A stretch of 64,000 bases of DNA from Metaphire vulgaris (Eukaryota > Annelida > Clitellata > Crassiclitellata > Megascolecidae). The stretch is from contig CM030842.1 of the NCBI GenBank assembly GCA_018105865.1, positions 16,075,367 to 16,139,366 of the forward strand, written 5' to 3'. Positions 7,834-43,562 of the stretch are shown here, piece after piece (the stretch's first letter is position 1; the number at the start of each line of letters is the position of its first letter). The notes under the pieces were generated by a model. That model was given only the letters and a program-made list of their open reading frames with translations. It did not search any database and had not been told where the DNA came from. Made by a program: the position numbers and the translations under genes.

Positions 7834-10788
7834 TCACTGATCATCCTGAGGTGTTGAACGTCGTTCACCTACAATCTGACCACTTTTGAGAATTTTGCGC
7901 AGCTTTTGACTTACGAAACAGATTGCAGCGCGTTCGACCATCGTGCAAATCCCGATCTGTTGCGCCACAGCACTATAGGCCCCTATTATTTCTTCCACTG
8001 GACGATTGGTGTCTAGAACGCAACGAAGTTTCAGATATTTTGCCAGAAAGTCGATTCGAATGAACGATTTCACGATCTTGCTGGATTCCAATTCGATGGT
8101 CGGTTGGTTCCTGTGGTAGTTGTCAGGCAAATTGGGGCTGTCTTTCGGAGGGTAGACCAAAAACGGACTGAGTTTGAAGAAATATTGCACCAACAGCCCA
8201 AAGCCGGTAACAGCTTGGAGATCGTCGTCGAAAAATAGATCAACGGGCGAGGCTACAGATTCCGATAGAGCAGGACGACAAATGAGACAATCCAGCTCGT
8301 GAAAATTCTGTAGGTTTTCGCTGTCCAGACGATCGCACAATAGCATCACTTGTTCGTAATTTCGACAACGGTAGCGATACAGAGCGGTCAAAGCAAGGTC
8401 GCTGAAACACCTCGATCCAAAATCTACTCTTACCGTCTCAAGAGCGTGCCCCAATCTTTCGAAATATATTTCCATCAGCCGATCTATTAAGAATTTTGAT
8501 TCAGAGAATCTGTCATCGCTGTTCTCGTCCGTAATTAGTATTGTACTGTCGGTCAACGCCGCGTGTGTGTTTGGCGACAACGTCTCAACGCTGTTTTCTT
8601 TTACGAGTCTCAACTTCGTTATGATGTACATCAGTATTTTATCTGGTACTGTATGATGACAATGCGACGACGGGAAAACGACGATTTCGGGGAAATCAGT
8701 CTGCTTCTTGGCGTTTATTGTTGACCTGCATAGAGTTAGTAAATGCGCAGCGAATATCTGCGGAGTGAATCTCAAGTCTGGTTCCACTCTGTCGTCGGCT
8801 GCACGATCTTTTACGTGACTCCACAGTCTCGTGAAACCCAAGATGGTCGCAATGTCTTTCACAAATAACAGCAACCTGCCGTTTGCTTTCCGTTTCGTTG
8901 AAGCACTTTCGGCCAAGAGGTTCGAGCATAGCTCGTGCATCTTCTGGTAGCGTCCCACTTTGAAATACAGCGCCGCCAAGTACAAGGTTGAGACTGGACA
9001 ATCGTCATCCTCGATCGGATCGCTGAGACTCAGCGATTTCTTCAAGCATTGGATCGATAATTCTGTCAGAAGTGTATCTTCGTTATCCGTTGTCTGACCG
9101 CAGATACCGCTCATTAGTTCTTCCGCTTTTATGAAATACAGTTTGCGCAACGGAAGATGTTCGGGATAAGTAATTGGAAATTCGTGAACTTCGAACTGTC
9201 TGTACAGCGTTGCGATGTAGTCGTACACCCGATAATTATCGACAGAAGAAATCGATTTTGCGGTCAAATGCTTTGCAAGTATAAGGAGCTGCAGTGCCGT
9301 TGCATAGTCGGCGAAAGGTTTTCCCACATCAAATGCAAGTTTCCGCGACAGACAACGCGGTTTAGGTTCACACGCGAGCAATGTAACGGTGTCGTAAGTG
9401 GGAACCCAGGCTAGCAGACACATACTGAACTCACGCTTTTCCAACTCCCGTCTGAGACTGCCATTCAGAACAGTTGTGTCGGCGGTCTTACCGCGGCCGT
9501 TGCTGAAGCATTCCTGAGAGGGAATAGTACTGTTATTATTACCAGCGGAGTGTTTCGAGGTTTCGCGCAGCATACGGCTGCTTAAGAATGTTGATGGTTT
9601 GATATAATTCGCATGAAACCATTCAGCCAACGAACGGCCAGATTCGAATCTTCTCAACTTATCGATCACTTCTTGTAGATTGTTTTCGTTGCGAATGTGA
9701 GAGAACAGATTGCAGTCTGGAACGAAATAGTTTTGACAGACTCTCCTTTGCAGCCAAGAGGAAAGAGTTTTCAACAGAGAACAGCAGATTTCAATTACAT
9801 GATTGTCCCAGAATTCTCTGGGATTTGACTCGCACGACCACAACATAAGCGTCTTCATGTGATAGGTGCATAGGATCTTGTTCTCTCTTTCCCAGTCTTT
9901 GGGAGTAAGTTCTTTCTTTGCAAAATATCTGAGCATGTGAAAAACAACCTGTTGTGTATGACTCCATTTGTTAAGCAGAGCTACTTCTGCGCGCGAAAAA
10001 GACAATCGCATCATAGTATCGTCTTCGCGACACTCAGTATGCGACACCTCAACAACATCACAACCGGACCTGACAATATCGTCGACAGTCGACCGATCGG
10101 GGAATCCGTGTGGACGCTCTCGAATTTTCCACTCTAGATTCGGCCAGAACGGACAGTTGTAGCATATTACGTAGTCCACCAACAGGCGCAGGAGTTCGTC
10201 TAAACCCAGTTCGTTGCCGACCCAGTTCTGAATGATAATCTCCAGCTTGTTTTCCACATTCAGCGCCGGACCGGCACGGACACGGTTCGTCGAGTCTCCC
10301 TTCAGCGGAAAGGTTGACAGGATGAGTCGTTTAGGCGGTATCGAAGGGTTCCTGTGGAAAATGTATGCGTGTCTCCTCCAACAGTATCGCAACTCTCCGG
10401 TGAGTTCTAGGTGCACGAAACCAGCGTAGCGTTCGTTGTGAACGAGCCTTAGACACTTCACCGTGTCCGCCATCTTGTTGTTTTTCATCCTCGAAATTAG
10501 GAAATCAACATCGTCGTCTAACGCTACGATCATATCCCGGTTGTAAGCCATTATGTCTATGTCGCCGGTGCAAGGTATCTGAGGCGTGATGTATAGCTCT
10601 GCTGTACTTCCAGTCTGTACTGCAATCCGACCGACTTGAAATGCGATGCTTTGGAAGTGGGCCGCCATCTTGTCGGTTGCGAGTCGAGTCAAGCAGGAAT
10701 CGCTGATGGTCTTCGAAGTCAGTGCAACGAGTTGATCGTCGGTGAAGACCTTCAAATCAACCGATGTCAATACTTCAACCGAATCCAT
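7834..10788 (-). CDS. Mab-21/cGAS-like nucleotidyltransferase with TPR-like C-terminus
   Basis: Single open exon, 984 residues from the ATG at 10788 (G at -3 and +4). The frame stays open to 10890, but only from a GTG; an acceptor-like tctcag just upstream of the ATG hints at a 5' UTR intron. The nucleotidyltransferase core has Gly-Ser at about 60-61 (QTGSTAEL) and an acidic pair at about 76 and 78 (GDIDIM). Asp 205 (LVDYV) is a candidate third metal ligand. The Mab-21 helical domain follows: WSHTQQVVFHMLRYF near 275, YHMKTLMLW near 309, YFVPDCNLF near 354. Two TPR-like segments lie near 602-621 and 797-819. Members of this family include cGAS and cGAS-like receptors, which make cyclic dinucleotides after sensing nucleic acid. 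Activity and ligand here are inference. No cGAS-type zinc thumb is seen. Confidence 0.9.
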   Translation of the reverse strand: MDSVEVLTSVDLKVFTDDQLVALTSKTISDSCLTRLATDKMAAHFQSIAFQVGRIAVQTGSTAELYITPQIPCTGDIDIMAYNRDMIVALDDDVDFLISRMKNNKMADTVKCLRLVHNERYAGFVHLELTGELRYCWRRHAYIFHRNPSIPPKRLILSTFPLKGDSTNRVRAGPALNVENKLEIIIQNWVGNELGLDELLRLLVDYVICYNCPFWPNLEWKIRERPHGFPDRSTVDDIVRSGCDVVEVSHTECREDDTMMRLSFSRAEVALLNKWSHTQQVVFHMLRYFAKKELTPKDWERENKILCTYHMKTLMLWSCESNPREFWDNHVIEICCSLLKTLSSWLQRRVCQNYFVPDCNLFSHIRNENNLQEVIDKLRRFESGRSLAEWFHANYIKPSTFLSSRMLRETSKHSAGNNNSTIPSQECFSNGRGKTADTTVLNGSLRRELEKREFSMCLLAWVPTYDTVTLLACEPKPRCLSRKLAFDVGKPFADYATALQLLILAKHLTAKSISSVDNYRVYDYIATLYRQFEVHEFPITYPEHLPLRKLYFIKAEELMSGICGQTTDNEDTLLTELSIQCLKKSLSLSDPIEDDDCPVSTLYLAALYFKVGRYQKMHELCSNLLAESASTKRKANGRLLLFVKDIATILGFTRLWSHVKDRAADDRVEPDLRFTPQIFAAHLLTLCRSTINAKKQTDFPEIVVFPSSHCHHTVPDKILMYIITKLRLVKENSVETLSPNTHAALTDSTILITDENSDDRFSESKFLIDRLMEIYFERLGHALETVRVDFGSRCFSDLALTALYRYRCRNYEQVMLLCDRLDSENLQNFHELDCLICRPALSESVASPVDLFFDDDLQAVTGFGLLVQYFFKLSPFLVYPPKDSPNLPDNYHRNQPTIELESSKIVKSFIRIDFLAKYLKLRCVLDTNRPVEEIIGAYSAVAQQIGICTMVERAAICFVSQKLRKILKSGQIVGERRSTPQDDQ

Positions 10789-11159
10789 TACCTCCCCTGA
10801 GATGATAGGGTACTGTCCGAATAATGTTCCCTTAGGAGTAAATAGGCCAAATAGGTCTGCTGTTTTCGACTCGAATCTATTCCCTTTCACTTACAGTAGC
10901 TACGGCTTGTCGATATCTTAGAAGCCAACTCGCTTGCTTGCTTGCTGTATCTAGTACAGATATCGTAGTCTATTATTACTAGTCGCCTCGCTAAACACGG
11001 ATCTTATTAATTTTCTCAGTAGCAATGACAGGCATTTTCAACGACAGACCAAGTTCCGGTTCAAAGGTCACGTTGTACACGTGATTCACACCACTTACAC
11101 TTTGAAACGAGGCCAATAACTTTCTGCAATGCAGTGGGTACTCTTTGTAAACTTTCTGC
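10789..11159. other. 5' flank of the Mab-21-like gene
   Basis: Open frame without ATG to 10890, then AT-rich sequence. No clear TATA box or repeat is seen. Confidence 0.4.
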
Positions 11160-11326
11160 CATGGGCGCCCGCAGACATTTTTTCAGGAGGGGGCAAAACA
11201 CATGTTAACACAATGGTCACGGTTAGTATTTTAGCAAGTTTTTCAAATTTCAATGTGATATATTGTTATTTGCATTTTCCAGGGGGCGCATGTGCCCCCT
11301 CTTGCCCCAATGTGCGGGCGCCCATG
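11160..11326. mobile_element. MITE with perfect CATGGGCGCCCGCA ends
   Basis: The 14-bp ends CATGGGCGCCCGCA and TGCGGGCGCCCATG are perfect inverted repeats. The flanks ctttctgc and cttttctt are a poor 8-bp duplication. Probably hAT-type. Confidence 0.7.
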
Positions 11327-11466
11327 CTTTTCTTCATGACTCAAAGTCAACAGCCAGCTGTATTGAGCTTCCTGGTCTCACACAGACAGCGAACACAGCA
11401 GCGAACAAGGTTCTACTATGTGAATGCATTTAAACACCAGTATAATGATAACAGGATATTAGATTA

Positions 11467-11872
11467 GGGCCTGTCCATTAATTATGTCAACAATTTTTGG
11501 GCAATTTTTGACCCCCTCCCCTTGTCAACAACTGTCAACTTTTACTTACCCCCCCATAATTACGTCAAAAACTTTTGACTCCCCCCAAGATCAATGACAG
11601 GTCCCAATAACAAGGTTATTATTTTTTGTGGTGATGACCATTTTCCCCTTGTTTGCTCATCGAGTGTCAAAATGTGGTGGTGATGACCTTTTTTGCCATG
11701 TTTTTCCATTGTAATAAGTAATATTCCATTAAATTTCCTATTTTTTTATTATTTGTAAAAAGTGAAATTGTTGACGTCAACTTCTCTTGACCCCCCTCCC
11801 CCTGTCAACAACTGTCAAACTTTTTCAAACCCCCTCCTTCCTAAATTGTTGACATAATTAATGGACAGCCCC
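11467..11872. mobile_element. PIF/Harbinger-type MITE, copy 2
   Basis: Ends GGGCCTGTCCATTAATTATG and its complement, about 28 bp inverted, flanked by TTA (11464-11466, 11873-11875). Same family as 4166-4575. Confidence 0.9.
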
Positions 11873-12009
11873 TTATGCATTTACATGTCTGATTTATACA
11901 TAGTGATTAATATAGAACAAAAAATCTCAAGAACTGAAATTTAATAGGTGTGCTGTTTGGCAGTGTATAACGTCTACTGTGAATTGTGTTTGTTTTCATT
12001 GAATCAAAG

Positions 12010-12174
12010 CAAGGTCATTTCTAGGATTATCAATTTGGGGGTGTCGGTAAATTCTGGGGGTCCCCTGCAAAAAAGTCTGACAAGCAAAAAAAGAAAGAAA
12101 AGGAGGTCATCCCATAGCTGAAAATGGGGGGTGTCTCAAATGGGGGGGTTTCTAGGGGTGTAAAAATATCCCTG
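12010..12174. mobile_element. hAT-type MITE, family CAGGGNTATTT, copy 1
   Basis: Ends CAAGGTCATTTCTAGG and GTAAAAATATCCCTG, flanked by the perfect 8-bp duplication AATCAAAG. Confidence 0.88.
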
Positions 12175-12214
12175 AATCAAAGATACCTGGTAGAAGCTCT
12201 AGCAGACAAATGGA

Positions 12215-12303
12215 AGTTGGAATAATAGAGGGTTGTATGAATGACTGTGGTTCACACTTTTCAGCACTGTCAGGAGAAACCCTTCAAAACCACTTAAAAT
12301 TCA

Positions 12304-12347
<44 letters not shown>
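12215..12347 (+). repeat. Interspersed repeat ending in (TTA)14
   Basis: The block aataatagagggttgtatgaa...aaaccacttaaaattcaa runs into (TTA)n. Diverged copies with the same microsatellite end lie at 34630-34735 (+) and 27020-27105 (-), so the microsatellite belongs to the element. Confidence 0.6.
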
Positions 12348-12349
<2 letters not shown>

Positions 12350-14297
12350 ACAACGCTTCTTGCTATCACACAACAATAGGATACTTGAGAAATTTTAAAC
12401 AAAGCTTTATCAATTATGATACATTGACGAAATATGCCCAGCCAGTGTTTTTACAATCCATAATATAAATTTGCCTGGAAAATCTAAACAAGTTTATTTG
12501 GCCACAATCTTTTTAAAAGGACATGTTCGCAGGCACCAGAACAGACATATAAACAACAATGAAATTGCCACAAGTCGGGCAAACCTTTTATTACATAGTA
12601 GTACCCTGTGATCAGACTTTGTGTAAGTCATGTAAAGGCTCACCACACACAGAGATGCAAGGAGTCATTTCTGGACTAATAATGAAACCCAGCAGCATAT
12701 ACAACTTTAAGCAGTTTGAAATCGAATCTATTGATGACCACCAAAAACATATTAAAAACAGATTATAAAAAGAAGAGAAAGATGCAAACAAGGAATGATC
12801 TGTCAGGAATATGATGGTAATAGTACACATAAAACATACACAATTCATACCAGCGATGAAAATGAAAAAGATAACGGGAATGATAACCATAAGATCGGAA
12901 AAAACTGCTAAGAATTCCTGGCTCACAATCTACCAAAATAAAATGTGGTTTTTAACTAGGTACTCATGTTATATACTATCTGTTTGTTTTTTTGCACTTC
13001 TTGTGAAACAGACTGTAATGACAAGAACAATAGTAAAAAATAATAATATCAATTCTTTAAGAAAAGCCTTGATAAAAATAAAATATAGTGCCAGGGTTGA
13101 AACATTAAAAAACAAAATGACAAGAACATTAAAGTCAGCAAACGACCCGATTTCTGTAATTGGACAATTGTCAAAAGGCATACAATGGTTGCAGAACAAA
13201 CATACTTTTTAAAAAGAGGCATATAAAAAGGACAAGTCTTTGAAACCTTGGCCAAAATATAACAGTTGTTAGCCTCTTCTTAACAACTGCAAGGCACACA
13301 GCTATGGCATAGGCAAATATGTATAAATATGCCTGAAAAATTAAAAATACCACAAAAACCTTAAGAAACTAGTTTTGGTAAATGAAAAGCAAATAAAATT
13401 GGGTAAGCTCTTGTTCAGAACATTGTCCAAGATTGGGTCCAGTTGGCAAAAAGAGGCGATGGCCTTTTTATTTTTCGAGCATCAAAAAAATCAAAAAACA
13501 AACCAGAACAAAAAGCTATTCTTTAAACCACCCCTCATATCACGAGGTCCTAGGCACGTGCCTACCATGCCTATGCCTAGAAACGGCCCTACCAGTAGGT
13601 ACAGTACAATCTTAGGGAATGTGTCTTACCAATACACACGTTCTGTTTTTGCAACATTCGGGCACAACAAAATCATGCAGTAAATTGATATAAAGACACT
13701 ACAACATTTATAAGCACCACAAAATCTCACACTAAGCAGCTTCTTACTTAGCACAGGAGAAGAATCAACATTCTAAACATCTTGGCTCAGAGTAAAAATA
13801 TGACAGATAAAGATCCTCTCTTTACAGATTCTTAGTACGGAAAACGACAAATCAACAATCAGTTAACAAACGAATATCATTACTATCATTACAACAAAGA
13901 CAATAACTATGAAGTTATATTATTATCGTTAATATTACATCTACTACTACTATTTTGTGCCATAACCATGATACAAAGACACAAAATACCATGCTAAAAC
14001 CTATCCAAGAAGTCATAGAGAGAAACTCTCTCTATTAAAAAAAAACTAGACAAAATCATTGGTAACTCACATAATCTGCATCCCTCGCTGTAATTTTGAC
14101 CAGGATCCTGTCCATATTAAGTTTGTGAAAATAGATATTACAAATAAAAACCTCCACATTTGTGGGACGACGTCTCTCTGGACAATACAGCTATACAAAG
14201 ACGCCAGCGTTCCACGGCACGAAGAAACCAAACGCTCAGAGTACCGTACACAATCACTGCTCAGAAATTGAAATAAAGTCGCTGCGGCAAAATGGGG
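12348..14297 (-). other. Probable 3' UTR and flank of the BCR gene
   Basis: AT-rich, with no coding frame in keeping with the neighbours. A minus-strand AATAAA near 13468, about 830 nt past the stop, could end the transcript. Open frames of 104-133 codons here are AT-rich chance frames. Confidence 0.35.
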
Positions 14298-39201
<24,904 letters not shown>

Positions 39202-39516
39202 CTGTCCCGCTCAACTTATCATCGAACGCCCGGCCGCTGGAACGGACGTAGTAACGTAAATATTTACTCCGTGAAGGAAATGTACGGTCGTTGTAACTTC
39301 ATAATCACAGCCCACATCCTACATTTGTCATCCGGTTTGTAATACAGTAGTAGCTTTTGTTTACGCTGCGCAGTTAGTGCATGTAGTCGCTAGGTGGCTC
39401 CAGTTGATCGGTGAGCGCTACCATCTGGCGAATACACTTGTGTAAAATACATTGATGATTTTTTTGTCATTTCCTATTACATTGCTTCCCAACCTGTGTG
39501 CCGACTGCCGCGGCAC

Positions 39517-39704
39517 CAGCGTTTAATCTAGACTCCTGGACTCGGAGGGGGGCTGACAAAGCTGGGGGAACTGATAAAGCCGAGAGGGAATTCTGCTAGG
39601 GGCTGCTGCTAGTTGATGTAGTACGCCAAAATTTCCGGGGGAATTTGAAATTTCCGGGGGAAAAAGGGCAATTCCCCCCGGGAAACGGCCTAGATTAAAC
39701 CCTG
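39517..39704. mobile_element. hAT-type MITE, family CAGGGTTTAATCTAG, copy 2 (nested)
   Basis: Ends CAGCGTTTAATCTAG and CTAGATTAAACCCTG with a perfect 8-bp duplication CGCGGCAC. Confidence 0.9.
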
Positions 39705-39840
39705 CGCGGCACACAACTGTGAAATAGTGATACAGATTGCAAAGAAAATATGTAGCCTACTTCTGAATAACGTTAATCAATATTATAATGTTTACTAGAC
39801 TGGAGTATAATAATAGTATACATGTACTAGTAGGCCTAGA

Positions 39841-40027
39841 CACTAGCGTCGCCACGGGGGGAATGGGGGCAAGTGCCCCCCCAACCTGCCCCAGACCACC
39901 TACCAGATTCGCGCAAATCCGGTGAGAAAGTTTTCTGTGAAGGGGGCAGGGGTGGGTAAGGAATCTGACACGCTAGCCCCTTTTGACCCCCCCCCCAACC
40001 AAACCAAAAATTCCTGGCAACGCACTG
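39841..40027. mobile_element. hAT-type MITE, family CACTAGCGTCGCCA, copy 1
   Basis: Begins CACTAGCGTCGCCA and ends CTGGCAACGCACTG. Left flank GGCCTAGA, right flank CAAACAGG; the two do not match each other but match the far flanks of copy 2. Confidence 0.85.
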
Positions 40028-40035
40028 CAAACAGG

Positions 40036-40371
40036 CTATCAATTATATATTTTTGTTTTCTAGAAAACTTGTCTTACAAGAAACCAGCTCTCTTAAACCC
40101 TTTCTTATCTCTCGTTTGATTTATTAGACATTTGACAGAGAATAGATTTCTGAAAGACTTTGTATAGTGTCGTTTCAAATGGCTCACCATTTTCGGGGCA
40201 TTTCGAATGCTCTAGAATAAAATTGAGGCAGAATATATTGACAATTCTAGTACGGTTTGACTCAGCTAAGCTGGGGACACGCGAAAATGTGATTTTAATT
40301 TGTTTCATCACTCTTCTGAATTTTGCATATCTATAGCCTACTGTATCACTAATCCTTGCATTGTCCAATGT
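40036..40371. other. 336-bp segment trapped between two MITE copies
   Basis: No recognised gene. A 99-codon frame on the minus strand partly overlaps the neighbouring MITE. Bordered on both sides by CAAACAGG. Confidence 0.6.
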
Positions 40372-40379
40372 CAAACAGG

Positions 40380-40565
40380 CACTAGCGTCGCCACGGGGGG
40401 CCAAATGGGGGCAAGTGTCCCTCCAACCTGCCCCAGACCATTACCAATTTCGCGCAAATCCGGTGAGAAAGTTTTCTGTGAAGGGGGTGGGTCAGGGGTG
40501 GGTAAGGAATCTGACACGCTAGCCCCATTCCCCCCCCCCACCAAAAATTCCTGGCGACGCCACTG
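40380..40565. mobile_element. hAT-type MITE, family CACTAGCGTCGCCA, copy 2
   Basis: Same orientation as copy 1, very similar sequence, ends CTGGCGACGCCACTG. Left flank CAAACAGG, right flank GGCCTAGA. Confidence 0.87.
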
Positions 40566-40645
40566 GGCCTAGACAATGTATTGTATCATTTAAAAATGAA
40601 ATGGGTACATTTCGGCTGCATGGCGTGCATGCAGTATGCCGCTGA

Positions 40646-40843
40646 CAGGGGCGTAGCCAGGAATTTGATTTGGGAGGGTATAAATATTTTGGGTAGGTAT
40701 AAATCTTAACTATAAACCACATAAACCATATGAACCACATATACAGTAACCACATGTAAATCACATAAAAAACTTTAAGGTAGACTGATTTAGGGGGTAT
40801 ATATACCGATATACCCCACCCCCACCCCGTCGCTACGCCCCTG
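40646..40843. mobile_element. hAT-type MITE, family CAGGGGCGTAGC, copy 1 (nested)
   Basis: Ends CAGGGGCGTAGCCAGG and GTCGCTACGCCCCTG; flanks GCCGCTGA and GCCGTTTA (6 of 8). The inner block taaggtagactgattt...gatatacc is shared with 61514-61917. Confidence 0.8.
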
Positions 40844-41028
40844 GCCGTTTACTGAATCTTTCTTGGATAGTGTGCCGTGGCTGGAAAAAGTTTTGGAAGC
40901 ACTGCCCTATTAAGTACCCGGGCCCATCCTATTTGGCCCTTCGATGAACTTAATCGAGAGAGACACCAACATTCTTCATAGAGATTAGAACTGGAATCGA
41001 AAAATCAGACTGACTTATTGAGTCTGAC

Positions 41029-41219
41029 CAGGGCTATTTTTACACCCCCGTAACACACCCCCCCCCAACACGCCCCCACCCGAATTTGAGACAGACACCC
41101 CAACCCCCATCTCGACTATATGGGATGCCCTTTTCTGCTTGTTAGACAATTTTAGCAGGGTACCTCAGAATTTATGGACACCACCCCTCCCCCAATTGAT
41201 AATCCTAAAAATAACTATG
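41029..41219. mobile_element. hAT-type MITE, family CAGGGNTATTT, copy 4
   Basis: Begins CAGGGCTATTTTTACACC and ends AATCCTAAAAATAACTATG; flanks AGTCTGAC and GATCTGAC (6 of 8). Confidence 0.72.
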
Positions 41220-41438
41220 GATCTGACCAAGAGGAGATTGCGACGATGACGCCATAGAAGTCCTTTTGGAAGTCTAATCCATCCATCAACCCATCCACCC
41301 ATCCATCCATTAATTCATGCATTCATCCATCCACCCACCCATCCATACATCCATCCATACATCCGCCTTGCTACTAGTAGGTATCAGAAAACTACGACGG
41401 CATCGATCGATAGAGGGCGTGCGGCGTCGTCAGTTACG

Positions 41439-41442
<4 letters not shown>

Positions 41443-41471
<29 letters not shown>

Positions 41472-41486
41472 CGACGACGACGACGA
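41443..41486. repeat. (CAG)n(ACG)n microsatellite
   Basis: About 10 CAG units followed by ACG units. A CTTCCGG Ets-type site lies at 41524 in CpG-rich DNA, just before an ATG (41569). The following Glu-rich frame is not convincing coding. Confidence 0.9.
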
Positions 41487-41961
41487 ATTAATTTCTGATG
41501 TATTGGTCGAGACACGTCAACCGACTTCCGGTCGCCGCCCGCCGGGCGCTGTCCGCTCTCTTCGCTAGATGGCCGTCCAGTGTTTATTTACAGCGCACTC
41601 TGGCGAAAGATGTCGGAAACAATTGAACGCCGTCGAGAGAAGAATTACGACGCAGAGAAGGAGGAGGAAGGAGGAGGAGGAGGAGGAGGAGGCAGTCTGC
41701 TCATCGCAGAGATATGATTGCATTCGAAATGAAGATAATCGATGGGGTGGGGATGGGAGATGGGGATGGGGAAAATCGTCCGATTAATTATCGATGAAGA
41801 ATTATCTGTCTAGAATGGCATCATTATTATCATTGCTATTATTTTCATCATTGTTATTAGTAGTAGTAAGTAAGTAAAATAAAAATTCTATAGCGCCTCA
41901 GCGCTTAACAGTTGTGACAACTTCTTCACTGTGTTGCAGTCGTCAAGGTCGTCAACGTCGC

Positions 41962-42126
<165 letters not shown>

Positions 42127-42458
42127 CAGCAATAAGTAAGAAGTCACTTAACTTTGTCGACTACTGATGACACATAATTTTCAAATTGTAAAAATGGAGT
42201 TGGAGTCCCACTACTCTCAGAATCAACCGGCGGGGGTCACCCCACCTTCCTTCACAACCACCGCCGCCCCACCCCACCCACCCCGTCCCACTGCAGATCA
42301 AACACTGTTCCTAAGCTAAATAATAACCTATATAATATAAGGCATCCTTCTCTTTCTCTTCTTCCTCCTCCTCCTCCTCCTCCTCCTCCTCCTCCTCACT
42401 CGATCACGTGTCTTCATCGAAGAACCGCGGTCTCGCAGCAGGCAGCAAGACGCATTCG

Positions 42459-42590
42459 TGACCTTTGACACCGTCGACCCGGTGACCTCTGGTCGTCCGT
42501 CCGTCGGTCAAAGGTCACGCGACGATCGGACGACCCGTGTGACGTCACGACGAGCGGCAGACGACGACGACGACGTCGCCGATATATATT
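42459..42590 (+). promoter_or_regulatory. Promoter-like cluster: nuclear-receptor sites, CRE, TATA
   Basis: TGACCTTTGAC at 42459 and its inverse GTCAAAGGTCA at 42507, a perfect CRE TGACGTCA at 42540 and TATATATT at 42583, all in CpG-rich DNA. Downstream, an ATG at 42708 runs 16 codons to a possible donor CATGCAG/gtactt. The gene is not proven. Confidence 0.35.
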
Positions 42591-42597
42591 CAGATCT

Positions 42598-42663
42598 CGA
42601 GGAGGAGGAGGAGGAGGAGGAGGAAGAAGGAGGAGGAGGAGGAGGAGGAAGGAGGAGGAGGAG
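42598..42663. repeat. (GGA)n microsatellite
   Basis: GGA-rich run. A (TCC)n run at 42361-42398 lies on the other side of the promoter-like cluster, giving inverted GGA/TCC arms. Confidence 0.9.
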
Positions 42664-42829
42664 AGGAGAATGTAGACTACGCATCGATTCCTTTCACGAA
42701 TTCGCTAATGACCGCGCCGCCGCGGATGCCCTGTTATCTCGGTGCGACTTCATGCAGGTACTTGCCCCGGTACGCTCATCGCTGCTGCCGCCTCCGTCGT
42801 ACCCGCTTCCCGCTTCCGTACCCGCCTCA

Positions 42830-42867
<38 letters not shown>

Positions 42868-43529
42868 TATGCGTCGCCGTCGCCGTCGTCGCTTCCATCG
42901 CCAGACGGCGCTTCGAGTTACGACGTCATTTTTCACCCGAAATTGCCCCGGCTGACTTCCGCCGCCCCGTCCTCGTTGTAATTCGTTAATGTTGAAAGGG
43001 GGCGGGCCGGGGGTGAAACGGGGTGGGGGGGTGGGGTGGAGCCCCTCTCCCCCCCAGCGGCCAAGAGGTCAAGCGCCGGAATTAATTCGAATGAATGATC
43101 AACTGCCATCATCTCTACGTCATCGTCGTTGTCCTTGTTTCCCGCTGCTCTGCTGCCAGATTTCGAACATGCGCCATTAGTTTTTGTGCGGTGGAGGGTG
43201 GGGGCGGGAGGGAGGAGGGAGGAAGCACCATCAAATCCAGTGTGCAAAAGTGTCGCATCTCCTGTCCTTCGTAGACTGTCTTTTTCCCCATTTCCGATCT
43301 GACCGACCCTAGAAACGAAACTGACCTCGTGCGCCTGACCACTAAAACTACACTTCGCTATAGCTAGGCCCTACTACAGTATTTCTACGGTAGATAATTA
43401 CCTACCGTAAGCGACTGCGAATAAGCAGCTACTACGGTAGCCTACCCGCCTTCAAAAGCAAGCGACATAAATCATTATAAATTCACGAGATTTTACTTAC
43501 TTACGTATCTATTCAAGGCACAAGTTACA

Positions 43530-43562
43530 TGTCATGTCATGTCATGTCATGTCATGTCATGA
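43530..43562. repeat. (ATGTC)n pentanucleotide repeat
   Basis: About six catgt units. A LINE-type tail (cgagattttacttactt) lies just before, at 43486. Confidence 0.9.

Larger units (their letters stand above)
39480..40904. mobile_element. Outer hAT-type element carrying three nested insertions
   Basis: Left end CATTGCTTCCCAACCTGTG and right end GGCTGGAAAAAGTTTTGGAAGCACTG resemble Charlie-type hAT termini. Flanks TCCTATTA and CCCTATTA match at 7 of 8. Without the inserted elements at 39517, 39841-40573 and 40646 the element is only about 290 bp. It ends 280 bp upstream of the BCR start codon. Confidence 0.7.

Noticed and set aside
9157..10429. Plus-strand frames of 64-85 codons
   Set aside because: Shadows of the Mab-21-like coding sequence.
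12811..13212. 133-codon frame in the BCR 3' flank
   Set aside because: AT-rich Lys/Ile-rich chance frame with no promoter, splice sites or family; the opposite strand is equally open.
42458..42955. 165-codon frame with Glu, Gly, Ala and Arg runs
   Set aside because: Built largely from GGA, GCT and CGT microsatellites. The non-repetitive middle is too short to judge.
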